NCBI GenBank assembly: GCA_942486035.1
Contig: CALNXK010000170.1
Span: forward strand, 395,001 to 459,000
Origin: Porites lobata
Taxonomy: Eukaryota > Cnidaria > Anthozoa > Scleractinia > Poritidae
Reading direction: 5' to 3'
Length of the DNA stretch: 64,000 nt
The notes under the pieces were generated by a model. The model worked only from the letters and a program-made list of their open reading frames with translations, ran no database searches and was not told the DNA's origin. The translations under genes and the position numbers were made by a program. This document shows, one piece after another, positions 1 to 11,333 of this stretch; position 1 is the first letter of the stretch, and the number at the start of each line of letters is the position of its first letter.

Positions 1-405
1 GTGAAGTTTGGTAAATGTGCAAACGTTGGTTAAAGTGGTCGTAAAGATAGTTCTTTGATCATATTTTGCTTAAATTTACGCCTCTAGTAACCATAAATTT
101 ACACATTAACTTTGCTATGCCAGAAAATATCAAGCAAACATTCATTTTTGACGTTCGATTTTTACACAGAGAACAAAATGTCGGCAAATTTGAATCTAAA
201 TACCAAATTTACTATGGGGAGCAAAAGTGAAACAAAATATCTGTAAACTTGATATTTACTCCACATTTACGCCACCCTTGCAGAAAAGTAAACTTTCACT
301 TTCGAACAAAATTTGCACCAAGAACAAATAAGTAGCAACATTAGTACCCTAGATTTACAATAGATTTGCTCAACTAGCAAACTTAGGCAAATCCGTTTTT
401 TCGTC
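1..405. other. AT-rich flank without a gene
   Basis: No convincing coding region is visible. The stretch is AT-rich and repeats short words such as AAATTTAC, which suggests decayed repeat DNA. It is the target into which the LTR element starting at 410 inserted. Confidence 0.5.
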
Positions 406-409
406 CAGT

Positions 410-573
410 GTAAAGAGAGAGTCGGTCGATCGATGACACGGTTCACGTAAAGCAACTGCTACTTTAATGCTACTGTAGGCACAACAGCGAAATACTGAAC
501 AAACTCAAGAGCGAGGCACGAGAGCGTCTAGGGCGCGTGTCCTTATCTACAGTACCGCTGACCGGTACTGGCG
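410..573 (-). repeat. 3' LTR
   Basis: This repeat matches 6738-6901 along its full length with two substitutions. Read on the minus strand it starts CGCCAGTACC and ends CTCTTTAC, so it lacks the usual TG...CA ends. Confidence 0.85.
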
Positions 574-576
574 TGG

Positions 577-594
577 CCTCTTTTTCCTTTCTTT
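577..594 (-). promoter_or_regulatory. Polypurine tract
   Basis: Eighteen uninterrupted pyrimidines on the plus strand form a purine run on the element's coding strand. They lie three bases from the inner edge of the 3' LTR, where plus-strand priming is expected in LTR elements. Confidence 0.6.
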
Positions 595-717
595 ACTCTT
601 ACAAATATGGTATGAGCCCAATGGTTATAGAAAAATCTAGGTACATGTAAACGGCTAACATGAATAACAATAAAACTTTAACAGTTTCTAGTGTGGGTCA
701 CGAGGACCACTGGCTAA

Positions 718-3700
718 TTAATCCATATCAAAGTCTTCAAAACGTGCGGGTCGGCGTCGCTCAGGTGTGGATCGGCGAGGAGGGGTGGCATCTGATTCGC
801 TGTCGCTAGCATAGGGGTCTCTGGTTTCATCAGGGTGGGTCACGGTCACGGTATCGTGAGACTCATCGTGGCTGGTAGGGAAGTCATCAAGGTGGGGGGA
901 TTCCTGGATAGAAGGTGTCGAGATCGCGCACGGAATGTTTGGCGGAGGCGGTGGTTCTGGCTGTGTTGGTGGAGTTTCGTCAGATGATGAGTCTGCGTCC
1001 CTATTGGGAGCAGGTGGTCTGTGGATCACGCCTTCGGATGGGACTCGATAGCACTCAGACATCTTCACTCGGTAAGACGTGCTGCGGAGTTGGGAGCCAA
1101 CAAATTTCTTGACGTTGCAGAACGAGCCGGTTATTTCTACGACAAGGTAGCGATCGCGGGCTCTGGTCTTGTTCCGATCGGCATAGAGGTAGACTAAATC
1201 ACCTACAGCAACACGGTCAGTGGGGGTGCTCTTTGAGACAGGTGTCTTTGACTTCTCACTGTGGGGGTGGTTAGACAACCGTTGTGTATGTTGTCGTAGG
1301 ATGATGTCCTGGTCTTGTAGGGGGATCTGCTGGTTTGTGAACTGATCACGTTGGGTCCACATCTCTCTTGCGGAAAGACCACGTGAGCGAAGGCGCGCGT
1401 TTAGATTGGCTGTGACCACGGCGAGTTGCACGTGGTTTACTGGACCGCCTAGTGGATCATGGCGGAGTAGTTCGCTTTCGACCTCCTGTACTGCCCGCTC
1501 TGCAATAGGGTTCTTGTTTCTGTTTTTGGCGTCGCCGATCTCAAGGGTGATTCTGTGGTGTTTCAGTAGTTGATCATCCCTGAGTGCTTTGAATCCTGGG
1601 GCTGGGTCGGTACGTATGACGGCTGTTGGTCCATCTAGTGGACGTAGTTGGACACAAAGACGGATAAGAGCGTCGCGCAGAGTGTTGTGACGCTCGTCCT
1701 CCAGCAGGGTTGTGGCTGTAAACGATGTCACGCACTCACGTAGTACAAGCACAAGTTGTCTTGAGCGTTTGATGACATCTGCGGCAAATGATACGCCAAC
1801 TGCGTCGGGAGGGGGGCAGGACCACTGCTCCACGCGCGTTTTCGGAGTTTGGCGTAAAGAGGCACAGATGTGGCAAGCTTGGGTCACGCGGTCGATGGCC
1901 TTGTATATGTCTAAGGCATATAGGTACCGGTTGGTTACAGCCTGGAGTTGATGGCTCGACGGATGGGTGAGCTGTATGTGTAGGGCTGTCAGCAGTCCAT
2001 CAAGCACTTGTCGAGGGACAATGATGCACTCGCGGCTAGGTACAAGGGGTTCATCACGCCAGACAACGAGCAAGCCATCTTTTGCAATGGTAGCCACGTT
2101 CAGGTATCTTTTAACGTCTTTGATGTTGGTAAGTTTCTTCGAAGGGCGTGTCCCTTGTTGTAAGTGGGCGCGAGTACGCCGCAGATCGGCACATTCGGCC
2201 TGAATGGCTAACCAGGCAGTGCGGCTGGTGAAGGGTAGGCGCTCATCACCACGCAGTATATCCTGTACCGATGTGTTTCTGACAACGGAGTCTTGGGTGA
2301 GTTTTGTGAAGGCGCAGATCTGGCAGGCTTCGTCTTCGCAAGGGGGTGCGTTGCGGCTGGCGAAATCAGAGGGTAGGATCGCAGATCCGGATACATGTCT
2401 GACGGACGCTTGATACCGGCTCACAGTTGATAGAAAGGTGGAGACGCGAGGGCTAGTGGAAAACTCCCCGCGACAGAGTTTTTCAAATGCCTGTACGCAC
2501 GGTTTGCTGTCGGTTAGGATGCAGGCCTTGTGAAGGGATTGGATTAGGTACGGGCTGAAGTGCTTGGTGGCAACGGCAATAGCTAGGGCCTCCACCTCAC
2601 ACGGTAACCATGTCGGTTGTGAGCCACGTAGCTTTGTGCTAAAGAACCCTGCCAAATGTAGTTTGTTGTCACGGGTGACGTAAAGCGTGGCTCCTATTCC
2701 AGGCTTACGGACCGCCCCGTCGGTCACAATCCACAACTGGTCACTTGGTTTGGGTAGCGAGATGGTGCGAGCAGTGGAGAGGGCTTTCTGGGCATGGAGG
2801 AACGAAGTTCGGAGGTCGTCTGACCATTGTATGTGTTCTTTGGATTCGCGGCCAGCTACGGTGTCATCAAGTTGGGCAAGGAGTGACGAGCACCCGGGAA
2901 TTACGCGGGAGAGCACCTTGTATGCTCCTATGAATGATCGCATGCGGCCAACGGTTTCGGGTTCAGGACACGAGGCGAGGGTGGCGATGCGGTGTGGGCT
3001 TGCTCTTAAAGTGCCAGCGTTCCAAATCCATCCCAGTATTGTTGTGGACCGAGGATTGATGATCGTCTTCGATGCGGAGAGGCGGAGGTCACACTTGTGG
3101 AGGGCTTCTAGAACCTTCCTCCAGTTTCGTAGGAGTTCTTGTGGCGTGTTTCCCCACAGTATAGATCGTCTGCGATTTTGGCGACGACGCCTTCTTCTAA
3201 AAAGGTGACCAAGGACGCGACACATAAGTTCTTCCAGTGCCGTTTCAGAGCCGGGTATGCCCATGGCCGACCGTGTGTATACGCGCACTCCCGGAATGGG
3301 GTAGCTACCCCACAGTACTTCATGGAGGCACGCGAGAGGGGATTTGGTAAAAGCGCTGGTCAAGTCCGATGCGATGATGTGTTTCCACTGGGCGATATGG
3401 CGTAACGTGGAGTCCACATCTGGCATGAGTGAAGGTTGTGGCTTACTGTAGCGGCCGACATCAGCGAATGCAGTAACTAGGCGGGAGCCACCACTGGGTT
3501 TCTTGACGAGAAATGATGGGTTCAGGTACTCGACCGTGACGTTTATGTCTTCGGGGCGACTGAAGACACCCAAAGCTTCAAGTTCGTCAAATTTCTGCTG
3601 GAGCTCCACTAGCTGGTGACGGGCATACTGTGGTAGACGGCCTTTCCGCTGGGGGGGTTCTACAGGTCCCATGTTGACTCTTGCTTCGAACGGACCTTCC

Positions 3701-4887
3701 GCACCATTGTAGCCCTTGATGTTTGGGTCGAACACGTGGTCATACTCGTCCAACAGCGAAGTGAACTTTGCTCTTATATCCCGGGGAAGTAAGTTGTCTG
3801 GGTCAAGGCGTACGGTTGACGAGTGTTTTGTACCTGGGGTAGGTACTGATGGTTTGGGAGGTGGCTTGGCTGTTGGGGGTGAGTTGTCGCCGAGGGGTTC
3901 TGGTGTGAAGGTGGCGCGTATCTGGCAGAAGTGTTCATTACGCTTGAGGAAGTGCGGCTCGGATGAGAGATTGGGAATACGTATCTTTCCTGCCACGCTA
4001 GAGACTATGCGTGGGGTGGGCCACAGTTGGGAAGCTGACAACTGCCTAACGCTGGGGGCATCTGTTCGAGGCTCTAAGGCGTATTCGGAGTCAGTGGGGA
4101 CGTCGTGTGGTAGGTCGACCTCAACAAACTCTCCGGGCCAGACGGTCATTGACGTGGGGGGAGAGCGGAGTACTATTGCACGGCGTGCGGCGGGGTTTAC
4201 TGTAGCCGGGTGTGGGGACCCGTAACTGACGATGGAACCGTTGTGGAGGATCACTTGGCGCTTAGCTGGGCGTACTGCAATATCGTTGGTTTCCATAAAG
4301 GGGGTGCCTGCCAGTATGTCCACGTCGAGGTTCTCAACGACGAGTCCTTCGAAGGTGAAATCTTGGCCTTCGCGGCTTAATAAGAAGCGTGTCTCACCGA
4401 CGACCTGAAGGGGGGATGAGCCGTCCGCTTGGTGGACGGACTGGGAGCTAGATGTCATGTGGCAGCCAAGACGTTGGACGACAGTGTGGCGGATCATGTT
4501 TCCAGTAGCCCCACTATCGATGGTGATTCGTACGGGGTAGTGGGAGTAGAACATGTCTAGGTACGGTGACTGGCGGGTCTGTATGCGGAAGACCTTAGGG
4601 CCTGGGCCAGGCCTAGCGTCGTCGGTGTCGCTTTCTGGGTCGGTCATGTCGGGTGTGGTCTCAGGTTCATGGGGAGCATCAAAGATGTCGGCGATCTGTC
4701 TGGCCTTCGCGATGTATTTGCGGTCTTGGTCTGGAAGGAAATTGCATTCGCTCAAGAAATGGTTGTCGGGGCGACCTGCCTGTTTGCAAAGGGGACAGGA
4801 CTTAGTGGGGCGGCTGGGTCGTGTAGTCGCCTTATACGGGGTTTTGACGCCGAGAGGTCTGCGGTAGTTAGTGACAGCGGTGCGCAT
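718..4887 (-). pseudogene. pol: Retrotransposon pol polyprotein (protease-RT-RNase H-integrase), RT core frameshifted
   Basis: An open frame of 1,389 codons. A long-form CCHC knuckle (Cys31, Cys34, His43, Cys48) near the start is the tail of gag. A retropepsin motif DSGAT lies at about residues 124-128. RT follows in the 400-600 region, then RNase H (WIVTDGA motif), an HHCC integrase zinc site and a D-D-E integrase core. The C-terminal tail is Pro/Ser-rich. Between plus coordinates 3152 and 3203 the frame reads through an implausible Arg-rich stretch, while the adjacent frame encodes the RT segment with the double-Asp catalytic motif. A base gained at the A/T5 run (3199-3203) and one lost at the C/G4 run (3152-3155) would explain this. 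The ATG at 4887 is probably internal to an original gag-pol frame; the upstream part was displaced by the LINE insertion. As read here, the RT should be inactive. Confidence 0.85.
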
Positions 4888-4898
4888 GATCTTGGCAT

Positions 4899-5870
4899 AA
4901 ATATAAATATTTGGGCGTACTTATAGATGACACGCTATCATGGAAACATCAGGTGTCTTATTTATGTACTCGAATTTCTAGAAACACAGGAATTGTTGGC
5001 AAACTCAGACACTGCACCTCCCTTTTACAACTTAAACAACTATACTATAACCTGATCTATCCTTATATATCTTATGCGATAACCTCCTGGGGCAGTGCAT
5101 TTACTACTCAAATTAAAAAAATCCAAACAAAACAAAATCATGTTATCCGCGTTATGTTCTTTGCCACCTTGTTTGGACCAGATACAGACAGTGCATTACC
5201 ATTACTTAATTTATTGGATTTACTTACTGTTACAAATATCTATAAACTACAGCTTCTTAACTTCACTCATCAGTGGCATTCTAAAAAATTACCAAATATC
5301 TTTAATCAGCATTTTCGCTATGCAAGTGAAGTCCATACATATAATACGAGATATGCTTCAAAAAGTAACTTCTACAAACCACGTTCCAGGACCAATATTG
5401 GAAAGCAAACAACAGCGGCTATGGCGACCGAATTGTGGCAACAGCTCCCTACCCATATAAAAGACCTTTCAACTTATAACTTTCCTAAAACATTAAAAGA
5501 ATACTTGTTGGCCGAACAATTAACTTACTGAAATTATTTTATTTTAATCATATCGTCATGTACTATGATGACTGTTTTCTCTTTTTTTTTGCCATCTATG
5601 TGCTTTTTTTTTTTTTTTTTTATGGTGTGTGTCTTAAGATGTTTTGTATGTCTAGTTATTGTGATGTCCTGTACATTCGACACTACTTTCAAAGAACTAG
5701 TTGCTAGCTCGAAAACCTTACGGTTATCTAGCCGCTAGGCATTTCCTTCTATGTAATAATATTTAGTTTAAATTGTAATTGAATATTCTACGTGTTAAGT
5801 TACTAATTATTCAATAAGTTTGACAAACCCTGTAATGGAAATGTGAATAAAGTGTTGTAAAGTGTTGTTG
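4899..5870 (+). mobile_element. 5'-truncated LINE (CR1/L2/Jockey-type) inserted in the LTR element
   Basis: The inserted 972 bp is bounded by a 7-bp duplication, TTGGCAT, at 4892-4898 and 5871-5877. It carries the C-terminal part of a LINE reverse transcriptase on the plus strand, then an AT-rich 3' UTR with T-runs. It ends in AATAAAGTGTTGT with a short tandem repeat of AAAGTGTTGT. The 5' truncation and repeat tail are typical of target-primed reverse transcription. Removing the insert and one target copy leaves gag and pol in the same register. Confidence 0.82.
4911..5531 (+). pseudogene. LINE reverse transcriptase C-terminal fragment
   Basis: The 206-codon frame starts at the typical thumb-region motif LGVLIDDTLSWKHQ. 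It continues with the YYNLIYPYISY segment found in CR1/L2/Jockey-group RTs just after the catalytic palm, and ends in a natural stop. The endonuclease and RT palm are absent because the copy is 5'-truncated, so no functional product is expected. Confidence 0.78.
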
Positions 5871-6586
5871 TTGGCATCATCAGCGGTGCGTATTTCGTCG
5901 AGCAGGGAAGTAAGGGCCTGAGATATCTCTGGCTTTATGGAGGCCAGAGTCCGTGATCGTAGCTCAGTTCCATACCGCTGTTTCATTAACTTAGGTAGCT
6001 CGGGGTGGATCAGTTTAAGCCAGGTGAGAACGATGAAATTCTCCAGGGTGGGGGTGAGTTCCTCATCTTCTGTGGTAACTTCACCATGGTGTGACAGGCT
6101 ATTTGCACGGAGTAGAGTGTCCTCCACGAAGGCCATCAGTCTCTGAAAGAGATCCTCTGGGCGTTCATCTGCTTCCAAATGTAAGCCAGCGAAATCTAGA
6201 AAGTGGGCGCCTGTGACTTGGAAGCCAAAATGTGCACGAATCATGTTCCAAACAGAGTGAATCGAAGTCGAGTTCTTCACGAGAGAGGTCCTGGATATCA
6301 CTGGGCAATAGTTGGCTATTTGTCCGAGCATTAGTTCGAGAAAATTGACCTTCTGACGAGCCGTTTTGCGTCTGGAGATCGGGATGGTTTCCCCGTCATC
6401 TGTAAGGCCGCGTAGGGGCTGGGACTTAGTCTTTTTCCCCCACGTAGCGTCTTCTGCGAGGAAAGGAGCGAAATTGCTGTCGAGGGATAAAGTGTACAAC
6501 AGATTTTGTCTCCAGTTCTCGAAGCTGTTGATGGACTCGTTCTTTGACAGGCTCCACTGTTTTGGGGCTCGGAGGGTACTCGCCAT
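5807..6586 (-). pseudogene. gag: Retrotransposon Gag, C-terminus replaced by LINE sequence
   Basis: A 259-codon frame begins at an ATG about 150 bp inside the 5' LTR. The sequence is a helical Gag-like protein with no catalytic motif. Only about the first 236 residues (down to 5878) belong to the LTR element. The last 23 are read from the inserted LINE tail before a stop. Its last native codons are in register with pol across the insertion, so the parental element probably made one Gag-Pol frame. The longer frame at 6426-6767 starts in the LTR and is most likely leader sequence. Confidence 0.7.
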
Positions 6587-6719
6587 AGTTGTGGTTTGGT
6601 TGCAAGTTTACGGATAAATCGTGCTTGGGCGACGAAGGTGTTCGAAGTATCGACTTACCGACGTTTGTACGGGTAGCTCTGGCTTTGTTTTCTTTTGGAT
6701 TTCTTGGCGTAGATCCGGA

Positions 6720-6737
6720 AGCGCTGCCACCACGCCA
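6720..6737 (-). promoter_or_regulatory. Putative tRNA primer-binding site
   Basis: Immediately inside the 5' LTR the minus strand reads TGGCGTGGTGGCAGCGCT. It starts with the TGG expected opposite a tRNA CCA end. The tRNA identity was not determined. Confidence 0.4.
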
Positions 6738-6901
6738 GTAAAGAGAGAGTCGGTCGATCGATGACACGGTTCAGGTAAAGCAACTGCTACTTTAATGCTA
6801 CTGTAGGCACAACAGCGAAATACAGAACAAACTCAAGAGCGAGGCACGAGAGCGTCTAGGGCGCGTGTCCTTATCTACAGTACCGCTGACCGGTACTGGC
6901 G
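6738..6901 (-). repeat. 5' LTR
   Basis: This is the partner of 410-573 with two differences. CAGT follows at 6902-6905, matching 406-409 on the other side. It should contain the element's promoter, but no TATA box could be assigned. Confidence 0.85.
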
Positions 6902-6905
6902 CAGT

Positions 6906-7619
6906 TTGTTGTCTATTCCATGCGGACCGCGAAAAGAGTAGAGTTTTGCTAACTATTTAAGTTGTTATGTAAGCCTTAACCAGGCACTCTTTCGCGCAGT
7001 TCACTCAACTTAAAAATTTCTAGACTGAAATGACACCGGTTTGAAACTTCGCGAAGCCAGTTTACCGAATAAATGTCCTCAAATTTGCGTCATTTTAAAT
7101 TTGGACTCGTTGGAATGCTTCTAGGGACCATTAACTTACTGCGCGGCGTCAGATATAGGCTTTTAATCGGCCTTTTTGTTGTTTTAAATTGCCGAGTAGT
7201 AGAATGAGTTGATATTTTTGCTAACCCGGTTTTCAAAAATCCAGGTATATTTATTAGACTGTATTTATATTTAAAAAGCGTCAGCCCCCAAAAGTGGTCG
7301 TGGTCGTTTACTAGAGGTTCCAACTGTAACGCTTTGACTGAGAAAATTTTGGTGTTTTGGATAATTTTAAAATGGTCGCTTATGGGAGGTTGTAGCAAAG
7401 GGAGGTTCTACTGTAGATAAATTGAAGAGCCTTTGAATTAGATATGTATTTATTAAATCTTCAAAATGTTTTGTTGCTCCATACCTTCATTTTGTCAACC
7501 TTAAGAACAAACCCCTCCACACCTTTTGGCATCTCGTTGTACTGCTTGATAAACCATATGTTTGCAAACAGAGTTGCCCCTGGACTGCTTGGTAATTGAG
7601 CCGAGGATCCAAAAACAAC
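6906..7619. other. Gene-free intergenic sequence
   Basis: Only short shadow frames occur here. No conserved domain, RNA gene or clear repeat was recognised. Confidence 0.5.
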
Positions 7620-7627
7620 CTAACCAT

Positions 7628-8049
7628 CCGGGGGGGGGGGTACTTGGGTTAATTTTTGTTGGGTATGTGCCGCTGGCCTCTCAGAGCACCTACCCCATTA
7701 TAGTCTATTCTGTGGCCAATTATAGAACCCATCTTAGACACTAATGGGAAAATATGTAATTTTCGCGATCCCAACTTAGTCACTTTCTAATTTTACGAAC
7801 TTACCCAATTTTAAGGTTGAATGAAGAACACTTTACTTTTCATCTACAGTACAAGCATTCTGGTACGTTTGCTAACCGTAAATATGAAGAACTTTCTTAC
7901 CCCCCTAAAATCCGAAAATGTGCGACCCCATTCTAGTAACTTTATTGAAAATGCGACCCCATTATAGTCAGTCCAGTCGTGAAAATGCGACCCCATCCAG
8001 CGGCACATCCCCATTAGCCTCTTATAAGGAAGTACTCCCCCCCCCCGGG
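7628..8049. mobile_element. MITE with G-run/C-run termini and 8-bp target duplication
   Basis: The element starts CCGGGGGG and ends CCCCCCGGG, with TACTT/AAGTA next to the G/C runs on each side and GTGCCGCTGG/CCAGCGGCAC further in. CTAACCAT at 7620-7627 is repeated at 8050-8057, an 8-bp duplication of hAT type. Internally, words such as ACCCCATTATAGTC recur several times. No transposase is present, so it is non-autonomous. Confidence 0.72.
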
Positions 8050-8057
8050 CTAACCAT

Positions 8058-8872
8058 TTAACCATTTATTCAGATAACGAGAGGATGAGTGGTGCGAGTA
8101 ATTACAGCTGAATGTATCACATCAAACGAAGGTATCACCTTAATAATATTTGCACCTTGCACCTATCCCGTAGTCAATGACCTTTGGGGCGCCACAGACG
8201 TTGTAACCCTCTCCCTCTGGTATGCTGGCCGGGTATGCTGGTATGGGTTGAGAAATGGTTGTCATTTCATGTGACGCATCATGGGCAAATAAAGCCTGGC
8301 GGAGCCCAACCCTCTCCAAGCCTGGTTTGGGTTCGAAGTTTCCTTCTTCTAGATGAGCTTCTAGATGATCTGCCCGAACCTGTTATCCCGCAGGTAACTC
8401 GGTCCCTCAAGCGAACTTGGCCTGCAGTCGGTAAAACTCTCTACAGTTACCGCCCTCCGGGTGGACTTCCCATGGGGACAGCCCCGGACTCGCCGCCAGA
8501 GGAGTTGCTCACATATGCCGGTGCATTAAGCTTGACATAAGGGAGCTTTTAATGTCGTTAGACTCTAAACGATCCTGATCGGATGTGAACATTGGGTCGA
8601 AATACATCATCCGCTTTTCCTTGATGTCCACTGCCTGTGCATGAAATAAGTAAATACTTTTAAATACAACAAATGTGACTGTTGTTAAGTTTATAGAACT
8701 GTGTTTTGGTTTTCCTAGTACCCTTTTGAAGAATATACTGGATATAATTACAAACTGCTGACGCAACTTTTAAAAATGCTGATGGTCACCTATGACAATT
8801 TCCTTTGTTTACGGGAAACAAAAGAAGGCCGCTTTGTTCTAGGTCTTCTAGAGCACTAGAGACCTCTTAGAA
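8058..8872. other. Gene-free intergenic sequence
   Basis: Short frames occur on both strands but none shows a recognisable domain or convincing coding bias. Confidence 0.45.
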
Positions 8873-9017
8873 TAGCCTGCGTAGCAGGCGTTGCCAGTCG
8901 ACTTATAGCGCGAAAGTTAGAGCGGGAGCAAAAAAGATGCCGTCATTCCCTTTTATTTTTAGCTCTCGTCTCAACTTTCTCGACGAACTCGCGCTGAAAC
9001 GCTTGCAGCGCAGGCTA
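8873..9017. repeat. Short palindromic MITE (TAGCCTGCG ends)
   Basis: TAGCCTGCG at the left end is matched by CGCAGGCTA at the right end. Inner parts also pair in inverse orientation (GCGCGAAAGTTAGAGCG against CTCGACGAACTCGCGC). It resembles the very short palindromic repeats common in anthozoan genomes. Confidence 0.5.
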
Positions 9018-11333
9018 AGGTAACAATGACAGTACGTGCGTTATCTACTGTCACGTTCGTGTACATAGCATTCCTTTTAGCAATATCGACACACGTTTCT
9101 CAACACCGGATATCATTATCTTTCATTGCGTACTTCGCAATTCTATAAAAAGATCGCTTTCTGTTGTAAATTCTTCTTTGTTTAGCTGTCAAGTCTGTCA
9201 TTATAGTTAAGCGGAACTTAAGACACTTGTATATTCGAAGTTCTACACCACATTATTTAATTAATGGAGTTTTACGAACATTTCTCAGCAAATTACAGGA
9301 GTTTTTCTGTGGTTTGTTCAAGCTCACGAAGTCAGCCGCCAGTGTAAGTTAAGCTTCACTTCCGATATCTCAGTTGAATATTTTAATTTCTTTTCACGCT
9401 ACTGCTCGCCACGATTTCAGTAAACTCAGCTCATTGCAGACAGTAATTAGTCTTCGTTTCGATCAGTGCCGTGTTTGTGCAGTTTTACCAAATTGCGACT
9501 ATAAAGGCAGTTATTTGGCATTAAAATTGTAATACAAGTAACAATGCCGAGAGCGCGTGAAAAACTGACAAAACTACTAACCTTGGCTCTTTCACAGGGC
9601 AGGGGTCTCTTACGTCCTTTCAGCGCCCAGACGTCGAATGGCGTTTTCCAGTCATAGTCCACATCATAATCATAGTCCACACAACATACGCTATTTCAGC
9701 AAATCAGAGGCCGCAATAGCCAAAATCTTGAACGGCACTCACAGTGTTGAAAGTGCGACTCACTATTCCGCCAGCCTTTGCGTTATTTATCGTCAAAACA
9801 GACAAAACAATGTTCAGCATTTTGTTTGCCCATATCATTGGCTTTAAAAAACGTAGCCATATATTTCTCTCTACCATCCGTGGTATCGAAGATACAACAT
9901 TGCGTTTCCCTGTTCGCCATAAAAACAAAGAAACCGAATGGCATCGAGCATCCATCGAAGAAGCCTTCAAGCAACCGGAAGTGAACGTCATCAATCGGCG
10001 AAGCATGAAAAGATTCCAGTATAATGACCGTCACGAAATTGTTTGAAATTGGTCATTTACATAAAAATGTAGAATTTAACAAATTCAGCATGAAGCAGGT
10101 TTGAAAACCGAAAGAAAAAAGCAAGTCTCATGTTGACGTTAAAGCAGAATATCATTAGAAACAAATACCAAAATAAGTAAAAGCATCAGGGAAATAATGC
10201 ATTGGAAACTGCCCCCACCCCCTTTACAAAAGATTCATCTAGTTCCCAAAACGTTCTGGCGGAAAGTCGGCCGATTTTGTTTGCACTATTCCTATCACAT
10301 ACAACATACAACTACGCCGTTTGGACTGAGCAAACAAAAACTATTGTCGACGGCAGAACAGATAAGCTCGAACGCATAGCATTCTCGATAGTGTGCCATT
10401 ATACCACAGGTAGCCTAAGCTCGAAATATGAGCATCGGCTGTTGCGTAACATTCGAAATATAAGGATTTGTATGGGAAAAAAACCTATCGTTTCTGTAAA
10501 TTACGAAAATGAAAGGATTTCAATAAAAAAAAAACAGCTGACCTTACTTAAAATGTGTGTCTCTCCTATGTGGTCCACGGGCCGATTTATGGGTTTTTAT
10601 TTAAACGGTAAACCGTTAACCGTAACTGTCACTGTTACTGTCGCTGCTCGTTACTATTACTGTCACTTTTACTGTTACTATTACAGTTACTGTTACTGTT
10701 GCTATCACAACCACTGTTACTGTCATTTAAACTGTCGCTAGTAGCCATCAACAATCCTATTCAGGGCTACACTCACCCGGACTATCATATTTCACCGTAC
10801 TTAAGAAAAAAATGATTATCATTCACTATAACAGCAAATAAAACCGAATTTATGACTACTTTACTGGCTTCTATGTGATCACCGACAGTTACTTTTTATA
10901 CTTAGTTAAAAGAGTTCTTACTTAACTGGCTTTAACTTTTAATTAGATAGCACGCAAGGCTAAAATTTAATATATTTTGCCTCTCACTTTTCCAGTCAAC
11001 CAATTCACCAGAATTCATCCCACCCTTCCCTAGACAGCGAGCAGTCTCTCAGGATGGTCACCAGAGCAAGGAAATCGAGCAAAGCGAGCGAAAAAAAAAA
11101 AAGAGAAGCCTTCAACTCGATTGACTGAAGAGGGACTGCTCGCAGTCGAATCCTTCCCCTTCCCTTTCGAACGCCTGCCACGTATGCTATCCCATCCAGC
11201 ACTCAAGCACTAATGTTGTTTCTGTTACTTTCCCAAATGACTAATCTTTATTCTAATTCTTTTTATAGGTAGAACAGCGATAGAAAAGGAAACTGAAATT
11301 AAAAGGTGAGAAGCAAAAAGAAAGCAATCCGCA
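9018..11333. other. Gene-free intergenic sequence upstream of the GPCR
   Basis: Overlapping frames of 60-100 codons exist on both strands around 9638-10046. None has a recognisable domain, and the competing frames make each doubtful. A hexamer-like microsatellite lies at 10622-10738. No promoter for the GPCR could be pinned down. Confidence 0.4.
10622..10738. repeat. Imperfect ACTGTT/ACTGTC microsatellite
   Basis: ACTGTT, ACTGTC and ACTATT units repeat with small changes over about 115 bp. The long Tyr/Cys-rich frame crossing it is an artefact of the repeat. Confidence 0.8.

Larger units (their letters stand above)
410..6901 (-). mobile_element. LTR retrotransposon (Ty3/gypsy-like), interrupted by a LINE
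   Basis: Two 164-bp direct repeats (410-573 and 6738-6901) differ at only two positions and bracket gag and pol reading frames on the minus strand. The element is flanked by CAGT at 406-409 and 6902-6905, a plausible 4-bp target-site duplication. A TGG-starting primer-binding-like site follows the 5' LTR, and a purine-rich tract precedes the 3' LTR. The pol order protease-RT-RNase H-integrase fits Ty3/gypsy; the clade is not resolved. Near-identical LTRs imply a fairly recent insertion. The copy now looks inactive: a LINE splits gag from pol at 4899-5870, and the RT catalytic segment is out of frame. Confidence 0.88.

Noticed and set aside
2687..3208. 173-codon plus-strand frame opposite pol
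   Set aside because: It is a shadow of the minus-strand pol gene and lacks any independent domain.
6426..6767. 113-codon frame starting in the 5' LTR
   Set aside because: It overlaps the start of gag in another frame and begins in LTR/primer-site sequence; most likely the non-coding leader.
9638..10046. Overlapping 70-100-codon frames on both strands
   Set aside because: Several frames compete over the same bases, none has a recognisable domain, and no splice context supports one of them.
10202..10741. 179-codon frame upstream of the GPCR
   Set aside because: Its C-terminal third is a translated microsatellite and the rest shows no conserved features.
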